A DNA stretch of 64,000 bases. Source: Diadema setosum. Taxonomy: Eukaryota; Echinodermata; Echinoidea; Diadematoida; Diadematidae. Both the position numbers and the translations under genes were made by a program. Shown here in pieces: positions 44,384 to 54,755 of the stretch (position 1 is its first letter; the number at the start of each line of letters is the position of its first letter). Under the pieces are notes generated by a model, which was given only the letters and a program-made list of their open reading frames with translations, made no database searches and was not told the DNA's origin. The stretch is taken from contig CM067062.1 in assembly GCA_033980235.1 (NCBI GenBank), positions 10,195,027 to 10,259,026 on the forward strand, in the 5' to 3' direction.

Positions 44384-44980
44384 ATGGCGCCGTCTGCTAA
44401 TCAATTCAAAGTTCTTGGAGATGAGGTTAAGGAGCATGGTGTGGATGAGAGTTCTGGTAGTGATTTTGCTGTGAAGACTGCTGAAGCAGTGAAGCTTGCT
44501 ATTGCCCACCTTGGCAATAGTGGCAAAGGAGATGGAGTGGTTAAAAGCCAGAGAGAAAGTTCATTGAATGCGAGTATGTTAGGAGATACAGTGACCGCAG
44601 TGATCGTGGGCATACAGCCACTGGTAAACGCCACAGTAGAGTCAGCCACCATGCGTGCCGTTGAGCGTGTGTGTGGAATGCCCCATGCCTCGGAGAAGGT
44701 GAAATTGGTGGTTCAGAGTCAGCAATGGGGACTGGACGCTCTGGAAAAGTATAGCCGGCGGGATAACATGAAGATTTACGGTGTGCCGAAAGCTGTGCAG
44801 TCAGTCAGTGAGACCGAGGATACAAACCGAGTTGTTATCGACTTGGGCAAAAAAATAGGTGTTGACATTGACCCGCGGGATATCAGCATGAGTCATCGTG
44901 TCCGTGGAGGCAGAGTCGGGCCTCGGCCCATCGTGGCCAAGTTCGTAAGGTCAAGAATGCTGCATGCATGTAATATCTGA
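44384..44980 (+). CDS. Non-LTR retrotransposon ORF1-like protein (probably broken)
   Basis: 198 codons. The N-terminal half is a low-complexity helical region; the C-terminal half reads LEKYSRRDNMKIYGVP, TEDTNRVVIDLGKKIGVDI and DISMSHRVRGGR, GPRPIVAKFV, which matches the RNA-binding ORF1 proteins of L1-like elements. The frame stops soon after KFV; a shifted frame continues with LIRWCKLPDM-like sequence, so the C-terminus is damaged. No endonuclease or reverse transcriptase follows within 5 kb. Confidence 0.7.
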   Translation: MAPSANQFKVLGDEVKEHGVDESSGSDFAVKTAEAVKLAIAHLGNSGKGDGVVKSQRESSLNASMLGDTVTAVIVGIQPLVNATVESATMRAVERVCGMPHASEKVKLVVQSQQWGLDALEKYSRRDNMKIYGVPKAVQSVSETEDTNRVVIDLGKKIGVDIDPRDISMSHRVRGGRVGPRPIVAKFVRSRMLHACNI

Positions 44981-45329
44981 GGAAGGAGGGGCAGTTAATT
45001 CATATCAAGTGAAAAGCTGGAACAAGTTCAAAGACTCATCCGCTGGTGCAAACTTCCTGATATGCGGGAATCAAAAGTTGCTATCCATGCCACAGAGAAA
45101 TTCAGCACTGCCTGGCAGCAAGATGGAAATGAGGATCAATCGAGTATGGTTTGTATTACTGATATATTTGTACTATATTTGTACTAATATTTGTTCGTAA
45201 TATAAGAAGCCACAAGATGTAAGTTTTTGACTTTGTAGACAAAGTCATTAGGTCAATGACGTCTCCATCGGGCAGGATATTATCCAGACAAGTAGTGTAA
45301 AAGAAACTTAGTTTTAAATTAAATTCAGT

Positions 45330-47240
45330 TATTCAGTTCACAAACAGCTCACGTCGAGTTCATGAGTAGTTCACGACATGTTCATGAATTGGTGCGCTTC
45401 GCAGCGTGGCCGTGCCTTCCCACTGACACGGTCACGTGTACTTCACGCATTGATGGCACGAGCAGTTCACGACTAGTTTACACACTTCACAAACAATTTG
45501 CGCAGGGCACGAGCAGTTCACGAACAGTTCACGAACAGTTCAAAACTACTACGCGACAGTGGCGCTCGCGTCGGTGCGGGGGTATATATAGGGCTTCCTG
45601 GACACTGCTCGCCATTCCAGAGATCGCCAAACTTATATCACCGAGACAACATGCCTAAAACAAAGCAGACAAGAGGAAGAGCAAAGCAGAGAAGGCCAGA
45701 AGCCAAAAGGCCAGAGGCAGAGACTGCTGAGAGAGATCATTCCCCACAGTCATCCCAGGCGCGGTGGAGCACCCCAATTTGCATCTCATTATCGCCCCAT
45801 TCTATTTGAATTTCCAACGGGCATCCACGGCTGCCCGAAACTGTGTGCATGAAAAAGTCAAATCTTTACCTTCTCCTTGTGCCGCTATGCGTGCCGCTAG
45901 TAAACTCAAACTTCCCACACTATCTAAGTTTTTAAAAACCTTCCTTTTGATGAAAAAATTATGAAATTTGCTGCACTAGAACTTGAGATATTAAAGCGTT
46001 TTGAAAATCACCTCTCGCAAAACATGCTCTCTGTTTTTTTCCGACTGGACTATGGCCGGGCTCCAATGTGTCTGAAATTGGCAACATAAGTTTATCAGGC
46101 CTCAATCCATATATGGTGAAAGTTTTCGCTTGGTTCCACCTGAACTTTTTGAGAAATCAACATGTTTCTACAGGGTTTGGAATAGAAAATTGTAGTAAGC
46201 GAAACAATTGAAAATGACGTCATTTCTTTTCCCGTAATATTGGGCATGCGTGGTACGTGAGATTCAGGATTTCGTGCTCATTGTTGGTTTGCATGTGACG
46301 CAGTCAATGACTGCTGAGCTGCTGCCGCGCATGCTGCATGCAGCAAAGCGTTGTGTGTGCTGTGACATGCAACGCTACAGTCACGCGATTATATATACAT
46401 GGGACCGACCTGTACACTTTGCGTTCGTGTCATTTTTTACATCACCTTCTGTTTTTTTCCGACGCAACCATGGCCAGGAATATTACGGTATGACATTTAA
46501 AATGCAAGCAGATAAATAAATTTCGGTGTACTTTGTTCGAATGGCGCTTTGGTTCCGCAATCACACTTCGTGAATTTTAGGATGATTTTCGAGGCATATT
46601 TTTGGTAATTTTGCTCGCCAGATTTTCGCTAAAATTTCACATTTTATCATTGTCAAATCCTTTAATATGTTATATGTGCATATTCGGACATGTTTTCAAA
46701 TTCAAACTAACTCAATTTTAATCCGAAAATAGGTTTCCTTAAATTGTTATTAGCTTGAGAAGTTGTTTACTTTTTCTCAACTACGCGAGTACATGTTGTT
46801 TACTTTATGCAAATGAGGCTCGGCTGCCGATGGATTTCTGCGAGATAATTAGGGTGCTCCACCGTGCCTGATTCATATCAAGTGTCGATGTTATCCCGGA
46901 GACACAGCAGGATCCACTCGAAAGCCAGAGACAGCCATCGAGTGAGGACGAGGCTACCAGGCAGCAGAAGAAGCGGGTCTGGGTTGGGGAGGCCCCCTTT
47001 TTATGTGGCGTGCCCACATCGGCACGACACCCCGAATTGCGCAAACTCGTCGTGCCAATGCGGGAAGTGCGTAAACTATTCGCAAACTATGCGCAAACTA
47101 TGCGTGAACTCGTCGTGAACTATGCGTGAACTAGTCGTGAACTATGCGTGAACTAGTCGTGAACAGTGCGGGAGCCTCCCAGTTCGTGCCCGAAAATGGC
47201 ACGACTTGCCACGACAAAATCGTGGCCAAAAGTCGTGCAA
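45330..47240 (+). mobile_element. DNA element with inverted arrays of short sub-repeats
   Basis: Left arm (about 45330-45545) has GTTCACGA-type sub-repeats every ten to twelve bases; right arm (about 47037-47165) has the inverse, CGTGAACT-type sub-repeats. Inside are a TATA-like GGGTATATATAGGG at 45578-45592, an ATG at 45651 starting MPKTKQTRGRAKQRRPEAKR, and near 46920 a frame with SEDEATRQQKKRVWVGEA. The last part is faintly like the N-terminus of PIF/Harbinger-type proteins. The middle is unreadable, so this is a deleted copy. Confidence 0.5.
45651..45809 (+). pseudogene. N-terminal fragment of an element-encoded protein
   Basis: The frame begins MPKTKQTRGRAKQRRPEAKR about 60 bases after a TATA-like sequence, is very basic, and stops after 53 codons. 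I do not recognise the family; it is annotated because promoter and start codon are well placed inside the element. Confidence 0.35.
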
Positions 47241-47352
47241 GTGTCAGCCTTGCATAAGTATCAGTTGTAGTGAACAAAAAATTGAGAAACATTTTAACTA
47301 GCACATCATATACATCGATCTCGTGACAAGTACAAGTATACATCTTTCCCAG

Positions 47353-47719
47353 GACCCCATGGAGCATCTTATCGCTGCACACGCTACCAACATTTTTGTC
47401 ATATTGGTAAAACTGCCACGGCTGAGAGGAGATGAGAAAAATGGAGAGCTGAACATCCTGAAGGTGGGTTCAATTTGTTCAATGTCACAACCATGCCTGG
47501 CATCATCATGACCATGCACATGATGACTGAATAACAGTAACACTTCATACAGTCAAACAAAGTTCAATTCTGACTGTGACTGAGTCTGACTTTTCCTTTA
47601 GGTTAGTGCCTTGGATTTCATTGCCCTGATTTGTAAAAAACAAAGGAACCAAAATGATGTCAGTGAAACTGATACCCTTTTAAGGAACTCTCTGGTGCAG
47701 GCCGGGCCTGGGTTAAGAG
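47353..47719 (+). CDS. Two candidate exons of an unrecognised gene
   Basis: 47353-47463 (37 codons, DPMEHLIAAHATNIFVILVK) is bordered by TTTCCCAG and GTGGGT. 47602-47719 (VSALDFIALICKKQRNQ and QAGPGLRG) has a strong acceptor TTTTCCTTTAG and a GTAAAT donor. They could be upstream exons of the TatD-like fragment that follows, but phase does not connect them directly to 48658. No family recognised. Confidence 0.3.
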
Positions 47720-47960
47720 GTAAATTTTTTAGTTTATAAAAAGCACCAGGTCAGCACCAAGCTCTCTCCAGGGATGAGAAGTTTTATGTTACAGTGTGAT
47801 TATTGTTTAGATTGGTTTCACGGGTGATGCGTCCAGATCACCCCAGATGAAGGGGAGACCATGGCTAAATACCAGTGTCCTATTCGTACACTTCAAAGTA
47901 AAAATGCATATATGACATAGATGGGTAAGGCTGTAAATGAAGTTATTATGTTATAATGCA

Positions 47961-48536
47961 TTAAAGGGAAGATAAACCCCAAGAGCAATATGGATTGAGT
48001 GAAAACAGCAACATTAGTAGAACACATCAGTGAAAGTTTGAAGAAAATCGGACAATCGATGCAAAAGTTATGAATTTTTAAAGTTTTGGTGTTGGAACCG
48101 CTGGGTGAGGAGACTACTAGAGGTTATGACGTATGAGTGGACAACAATACCAAGAAAATATAAAGAAAATTCTACAAAAATCAATTATTCATGAAAATTA
48201 CAAATTCCATCAACTTGATATTGACATATGTTAAGGGTAGCAATTATTCCCCCTGCTTTCTGAAAGAGGTTGGTCCATTGCTCTTTCATGATTCTAGAAA
48301 AGTGAATTTTTGTTGAATTTCCTTTATATTTTCTTTGTATTGTTGTCCACTCATACGTCATATCCTCTAGTAGTTTCCTCATCCAGCGGTTCCAACACCA
48401 AAACTTTAAAAATTCATAACTTTCGCATCGATTGTCCGATTTTCCTCAAACTTTCACTGATGTGTTCTACTAATGTTGCTGCTTTCACTCAATCCACATT
48501 GCTCTTGGGGTTTATCTTCCCTTTAAGTTTTGTCAT
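47961..48536. mobile_element. 576-bp near-palindromic fold-back element
   Basis: The left arm starts TTAAAGGGAAGATAAACCCC; the right arm is its inverse, ending GGGGTTTATCTTCCCTTTAA. The arms stay inverted for over 200 bases (TGAGTGGACAACAATAC on the left, GTATTGTTGTCCACTCA on the right). Only a short central spacer is not paired. No protein. Confidence 0.88.
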
Positions 48537-49080
48537 ATCATTGTGCATCACTGAACACACCACAGGAGAAGACTTTAGAATTAATGTAATGTTTTTGGAA
48601 ATGGAATTCTACATTTATTCATCAATAAGTGATAGTAATTTTCACATATCTATCTAGAAAGATTGGGGAGTTAGAAACTACTGTGACCAGGAGATGTACC
48701 GCATGATGCCATTCATGCTTCACCATCCATGGCATCTGGCCGTAGGGATCCATCCCAAACTAGAAATGTCGCTATGGCGACTGATGCCTCTGCCATAATG
48801 CATGATTCTCCCAATAGGTGTATAGTACAATGTCTTCACAATGTGTGATGACAGTTTCACATATAACTGGCAAAATATTGATATGACAGGTTTGTCAGAA
48901 ATGTCTTGAATGTTCACTTTCCTCAAACTGGGTTTGCTATAATTGTCTGAGAGTGCAAGTACACATATTTGGGAAAATGAGGATTTTTACTTGACTTCTG
49001 ACCAACCCTGTTCTAAGTTTATGCATTAAGTAATTTTCAAGGTATGAAGAAAGAGTGTAATTACAGTACAAAATAGATAA

Positions 49081-50465
49081 AAACTAGAAATGTCGCTTTG
49101 GCGACTGGTATGCCTCCGCCATAATGCATGATTTTCCCAATAGGTCTAGATAGTACATGTGGACAATGTGTGATTACATTTTCACAAAATTGGCAAAATA
49201 TTGAAATGACAAGTTTGTCACAAACGTGTTGAATGTTCACCTTCCTTGACCTAGGTTTAATTGGATGAATAGGAGAGCATGTATCTAGGGATTTAAGGAC
49301 TTTAACCTAACTTTGACCCATTCATACATTTAGGCATTGAGTAATTTTCAAGGTACAGGTGTGGAGAAAAAGTGCAATTTCTGAATTGAATAGTAAATTG
49401 TTACCATTTTCATCTGGCCCTTGACCCTAAAATTCATAAGATAATCACTTTCAGGTAGAACATGCATAATATGTACTAAGTTTCAAGATAACTTGAGCCA
49501 CTTCGTGATATGGAGGAAAAAGTTAGTTCAGCACTTTCACTTGATCTTTGACCTTTTGACCTTTGAGGCAAAAAAAGAAGAAAAAAAAAAACTTTCCAGA
49601 GAATTTCTATTAGGTTACACATGCATACACCAAGTGTAAAAAAATAATAACCCTGCTGGCATTGCATAAATATGAGGGAAATAGTAAAATTTTGAAGTGT
49701 TGCACTTGACCTTTGACCCCTGACCTTTGACCCCATGAACCCTACATTCTCTAGATAATCACTTCCAGTCAGTACATGTATATACTATGTTCCATGAAGA
49801 TACCTTGAACAATTTTCCAAGGCACGGAGAAAAAAAAGAAGTTTTGATATTTTTACTTGACCTTTTGACCTTTGACCTTTGACCTCATGATCCAAACTTT
49901 CACCAGCGATTCTTAATTGGGTAATACATGTATACACTAAGTTTCAAGAAAATATCTTCAGGCATTCAATAGATATGGCGAAAATAGTGAAATTTCATGT
50001 ATTTGACCCTGACCTTTTGACCTTTGACCTTTGACCTCATGACGCAAACTTTCACCAGAGAATCTTAATTGGGTAATACATGTATACACTAAGTTTCAAG
50101 AAAATATCTTCAGGCATTCAATAGATATGGTGGAAAAAGTGAAATTTTATGTATTTGACCTTGACCTTTTGACCTTTGACCTTGAGCATGTGCACCCAAA
50201 AGTTGATAGGCACAACTTCACCCCCTAATACACATACCTGCCAAGTTTCATTAGGATACCTCAAAAGGTTTTGGTAGTTACCCTGTCCACAAAATTCATT
50301 ACGGACGGACGGAAGGACGGACGGAAGGACGGACGGACGGAAGGACGGACTGACGGACGGAAGGACGGACGGACGGAAGGACGGACGGACGGACAGACGG
50401 ACGGACGGACGGACAACCCGAAAACATAATGCCTCCGGCACCACTTCGTGGTGGAGGCATAAAAA
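49081..50465 (+). mobile_element. Hairpin-ended repeat, copy B2 (nested in B1)
   Basis: Starts AAACTAGAAATGTCGCTTTG with a GTCGC-TTTG-GCGAC hairpin and ends CACTTCGTGGTGGAGGCATA plus AAAAA. It contains many TGACCTTTGACC units and a long GGAC/GGAA array at about 50303-50414. Its insertion into B1 makes it the younger of the two. Confidence 0.85.
50303..50414 (+). repeat. (GGAC)n/(GGAAGGAC)n tetranucleotide array
   Basis: More than 100 bases of GGAC with regular GGAA variants, just before the 3' hairpin of B2. Shorter versions occupy the same place in copies A (3859-3882) and B1 (51346-51375). Confidence 0.92.
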
Positions 50466-51801
50466 ATCTAAACCTGACCTTATACTCTTAACCTTTGACC
50501 TTTGACCTTCTGGCTGGAAATTTCCCAGATAATCTCTATTAGGTAATACATGTATATATTAAGCTTTAAACTAATAATGCAAGCATTGCATATACTAGTA
50601 CACGGGAAACAGTAAAATTTTGAGGAGTTGACCTTGACCTTTTTACCCCTGGCTATTGACCCATGACCCCTAAATTCCCTAGATAATCCCTGCCAGTCAG
50701 TAGATGCATATGTACCAAGTTCCATGAAGATACATTGAACCATTTGCGAGAAAAGTGAAATTGCAACATTTTCACCTAACCTTTGACCTTTTACCTTATG
50801 ACATGAAACTCTCTCTGGAGAATCTCTACGCAGTAGTACATGTCTACACTAAGTTTCAATAAAATACCTTCGGGCATTGCATAGATATGGGGGAAATAGC
50901 AACATTTTTAGCATTTGACCATGACCTTTTGACCTTTGACCTCTTACCAATGTCACTAAAATCTCCTCAACTAATTGTCCCATCATACATCATCCTTGGA
51001 CCAAGTTTGGTGAAAGCTGCTTCATCCAGTTTTGAGTTATCACATAAACAGATAAATTTTAGGATTTGACCTTCATCTTTGACCTTTGATCTCTGTTTGA
51101 TTTCACTAAAAAATTAATCATGTAATTTTCCCATCATACATCAGTCTCGGACAAAGTTTGGTGAAATTTGCTCCATCCAGTCTTGAGTTATCACGGAAAC
51201 AGATACAATTTCATGATTTGACCTTTGACCTTTGGCCAATTTCACCCAAAATCTAATCAAGTAATTGCCCCATTATACTTTATACTTGGACCAAGTTTGG
51301 TAAAATTCCAGTCAATATTTCTCAAGTTATCGCGTAAACGAATGCGGACGGACGTACGTATGTACGGACGGACAGACAACCGTTACCCGAAAACATAATG
51401 CCTCCGGCACCACTTCGTGGCGGAGGCATAAAAAGCTCACACTTACATCGCGGCCCAGTGGACGTTCTTCGAGAGGACCCTTGCTTCTCGCTGCATTTCA
51501 GGTATCAGTGAAGTGGGCCTGGACCACTCTCATGATCCCGAGATGTGGGAGGCGCAATGGCAGTTATCAGATCACATCCTTAGGCTAGGAACCCTATGTT
51601 ATGTTCTAATATTGCACATTCGTGGGTCATTCAATGACTCCTTAGGCAAGGATGTCCAAAGGCTGGTCCTGGAGCAGGTCAAGCGGCACTGCTTGCGATA
51701 CCAACCAATCCACCTCCATAGTTTCTCCGGACCCATGGAGGGGATGTGCACATGGTTCGAGCACTTCCCGAAGAGCTATGATAGCTTTTCGGGTTTGGTG
51801 T

Positions 51802-52094
51802 GAAGCTTTGGCACCCACCTGCTCCAGGCCTGGCATGATGAGCCCGTCAAAGGTTCATCGAGGCCACATGTCATCATTGGCTAAAGCTCTAATATGGGCT
51901 GCCAGAATGTGAACGTTAGGAACTTCCTGCTATTCTTTCCTCTTCCCTTTTTGTTGAGGTACATGAAGTTTGAGAGGGATTACATTCCGGAACTTTTGGT
52001 GGACATCTCGGGTCTAACAAAACACTACAGAAAGTTCACATTTGTTATTACTCGGTTGGGATGAAAGCTGATGATAGATAATTCATATGACAGT
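51802..52094. other. Nothing recognised
   Basis: Short stretch between the TatD-like stop and the integrase relic. Confidence 0.4.
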
Positions 52095-52904
52095 GTACTG
52101 CATGTAGTAGACAGAAAGCACACTGGAAGAAACGAAAAGCATCTTTGCAACAGAGAAAATCTAGCAGTCTGATGGAACAGATCACCATAGATATTTTAGG
52201 TCACCTCCCATTGACTTATGATGACAATAATTTTATGTACATTTTGGTGGTAGCATATTACTACAATAAGTTTGTTAAGGCCTATGCCATTCCTGAAGAG
52301 CAAGCGCATACAGTTGTACAGAAGTTAGTTGAGGAGTTTGTCTGCCAGTATGGTGTACGGAAGGTAATACATACTGATCAAGGTCATGATATTTGAGTAG
52401 AACTTATTTGAAGAAGTCTGTAAACTGACAGGTGCAAAGAAAACTCACACCACTCCTTACAATCCAAAGTCAGATTGGATGATCAAGGTCATGATATTTG
52501 AGTAGAACTTATTTGAAGAAGTCTGTAAACTGACAGGTGCAAAGAAAACTCACACCACTCCTTACAATCCAAAGTCAGATTGGATGATAGAACGTTTCAA
52601 TAGGACACTGTTAGGAATGTTAACCATGATGATCAACCCTCTTGAACACTATCAAGACTGGGATTGCTACATCCTTTTTGCCACTGCTGCCTGTAGAGGC
52701 ACTGCACAAGAAATGATTCAAGAGACTCCAAATATGATGATGTTTGGCCGCAAGATTACCCATCATTTAGATCTGTTAGCACACCAATCTGTTCGAGAAT
52801 TACACTCAGATTATGCTGCTAATCTTAGAAACCAAATGGAAGATGTCCATTCTCGGGTAACCAAAGAGAATCAAACACAACAGAAGAGAAATTACTATTG
52901 ACAA
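52095..52904 (+). pseudogene. Ty3/gypsy-like integrase relic
   Basis: Reads KASLQQRKSSSLMEQITIDI, LGHLP, FMYILVVAYYYNKFVKAYAI and GVRKVIHTDQGH, then after disrupted sequence KTHTTPYNPKSDWMIERFNR, TETP-like QETPNMMMFGRKITHHLDL. These are the catalytic core blocks of a gypsy integrase with Asp in IDILG, Asp in HTDQG and Glu in MIERFNR. A stop follows HTDQGHDI, and a 105-bp tandem duplication (52376-52480, 52481-52585) repeats the damaged region. It may be the other half of the gag relic at 40544. Confidence 0.75.
52376..52585 (+). repeat. Tandem duplication of 105 bp in the integrase relic
   Basis: GATCAAGGTCATGATATTTG begins at 52376 and again at 52481; the two units appear identical, including the internal stop codon. 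Confidence 0.95.
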
Positions 52905-53700
52905 ATTTACCTGAAACGTTCAAAGTCAGACACTTCGTTTAGCTTTGGACAACTTTCGTAAGAAAGGTGTAAGTCCGAAACTTACTAATCGATACTAAGT
53001 ATCAAAACTTGTGTTTATTGTTTCTGTGTAACTTGCTTACACAAGACCCTATACAGACACCCCTTGAAAATTCCACTGACACCTTCCATTGTCATATATT
53101 TTGACGAAAGAACTCATTCCCGACCAAGAGTGATTGTTCCTGCACAATTACTTAACCTTGTAATGTTTCACTGCTTGGACATTGGGTTTTACCATATACC
53201 TGGCCAATGGGGTTAATTAATCATTCAGAAAGATATTAGACCATCATCTTTTGGCCATTTTTGTGGTGATAGTGCCCACATCAACGACAAAACATCTTAA
53301 AACAACAACACACTCTTAGCACAATACAACACCACTTGATACTGCCCACAATACAGATTCAAATCAATATCTCTGAATAAAAAGTCATGGTTTGCCAGCT
53401 GCACAGAACTTGTGTGTCTGAGAGTTCCCTTAACTTCTGCTATCATGGTTGGTGAGAGGTGTAGCAACTTAATGTTTTCTCAACGAACAATGATCATTTA
53501 CCAACATAACACAAGCAAAGCAGAGCAATGGCATACCTTCGAGCATGATGTTTCCTTCACTAGCACTATAAATAGGCATGCACTACAATGCACGGTCTAC
53601 TTCTCCAGAGGAAGGCCCGCAGATTTTGCGACCGTAATGTCAGAAATAATTCTTGGGTGTGCCTTGATTCGTGAGATAACAGATTAACCTTATTCTTTCA
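52905..53700. other. Nothing recognised
   Basis: Probably 3' remains of the gypsy-like relic. No readable frame and no LTR pair found by eye. Confidence 0.4.
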
Positions 53701-54110
53701 TAGCACATCTCGTCACTAAAAATATTCCTCTTAGAAGAAATCTACATTCTGGTACCGACCCTTTTCATCTTCCCTTTCCCTGAACTTGTAGTAAAGCTGG
53801 GGATTGTATTTTCACGGTAACAGCCAGCATTAAGGGAATGGAACAAACTTCCAACTTTCATCAAATCTGCACATTCAGTAACCACAGAAAATGTTGAAAA
53901 CTTATCTTTTTCCTCAGTTGTAATGATTTGATATATTCCCTTTGTATTTGCACATAACAGAATAGAATTTGTACCAAGGAATGATAAATCGTCGAGTACA
54001 TGTGTTGTTAATGCTGGAGTTCTACAAGGTTTTGTTTTGGGCCCACTGTTACATGTATGTTAATGATTTACAATTTGTACATTCAACAATTTACATATTT
54101 TTTTTTCATC
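53701..54110 (+). pseudogene. Decayed non-LTR reverse transcriptase fragments
   Basis: Around 53830-53910 a frame resembles the LINE C-terminus (LREWNKLPTFIKSAHSVTT). Around 53995-54090, VNAGVLQGFVLGPLLHV and YVNDLQFV in neighbouring frames match the GVPQGSVLGPLLF and INDL block of a reverse transcriptase. The order is scrambled, and stops and frameshifts are frequent. Confidence 0.5.
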
Positions 54111-54363
54111 AGTTTGTGAAACAACACATTTCAGATTTTTTAAAAGTCATCGCAGGTTACTGCCAACTTTTACACATCACAAACACAAATTGAAATGCAA
54201 CAAAAAACAAAGAATTGTATTACACAACAAGCAAAAGTTCCCTGAGTAATTATAATCAAATGGCCACTCAAAAAAATTTGAAATGTGTAAGAAAGACCTC
54301 ATGTCTTTTCAATGTTAGCATCTCCCTCTCACACACAAACACATTCAACACATAAGTAAATGG

Positions 54364-54755
54364 TCATATATGCTGATAGTTGCCAAGAACCTGCTCCAGA
54401 CTAGCAAAGCAGTCGATAAACTTCTCTTCCGGCATTCCGTGCCTCACGTACCAGTGGACGTAGGCCCTCATGGCAAACATGTCCCAGGCCTTCCTGACGA
54501 TGGCATCCAGGTGCCCGACAGAGGCCCTACCGTTGCTCACCAGACAGGCCGACTTCTCGTAGCCGGCAAACTGCCGGGGTTGGTGGGCGGAGGAGAAGGC
54601 AGACTCGGACGGCATCCAGTTCGAATAAATGGCAGGGTTGGTGAATGGAGATAAGGAGTCGACGACCTCCGGACCCTCTTTGCCCCTAAGGATCAAGTGG
54701 TTGTTGATGCACCTGTTGGTGTGTGCGGAGTTTGGCTTGGCTCTCCAGTTCAGAC
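54364..54755 (-). CDS. TUBD1: TUBD1 exon 2 (C-terminal residues, stop)
   Basis: Acceptor TTGCATGCCAG, then GT CTG AAC TGG. It encodes the last 130 residues of delta-tubulin and ends with TGA at 54366-54364. Confidence 0.93.

Larger units (their letters stand above)
48757..51435 (+). mobile_element. Hairpin-ended repeat, copy B1 (outer copy)
   Basis: Starts AAACTAGAAATGTCGCTATG and ends CACTTCGTGGCGGAGGCATA plus AAAAG. Its interior is interrupted at about 49080 and resumes at about 50466; the flanking halves are colinear with copy A (GTACAAAAT... then GACCTTCTGGCTGGAAATTT). It is inserted after an AAA within the TatD-like reading frame. Confidence 0.82.
48658..51801 (+). pseudogene. TatD/TATDN2-like nuclease fragment, split by a repeat insertion
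   Basis: 48658-48759 encodes DWGVRNYCDQEMYRMMPFML and HHPWHLAVGIHPK. The frame resumes at about 51434 with AHTYIAAQWTFFERTLASRC, then GISEVGLDHSH, VLILHIRGSF, QPIHLHSFSG and HFPKSYDSFSGLV, ending in a stop at 51799-51801. The order FCDP-like block, GIHPK, (G/S)E.GLD, LHIRG and IHLHSF is that of TatD-family metal-dependent nucleases; the Glu and His metal ligands are visible. Between the halves lies the hairpin-ended repeat B1 with B2 nested in it. The C-terminal part of the TIM barrel (ETDAP motif) is not seen. Whether the locus was an active gene or a mobile-element passenger is unknown. Confidence 0.65.

Noticed and set aside
53412..53687. 91-codon frame near the retroelement relics
   Set aside because: No recognisable motif, no splice context; likely chance.
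54370..54654. 94-codon plus-strand frame
   Set aside because: Antisense shadow of TUBD1 exon 2.
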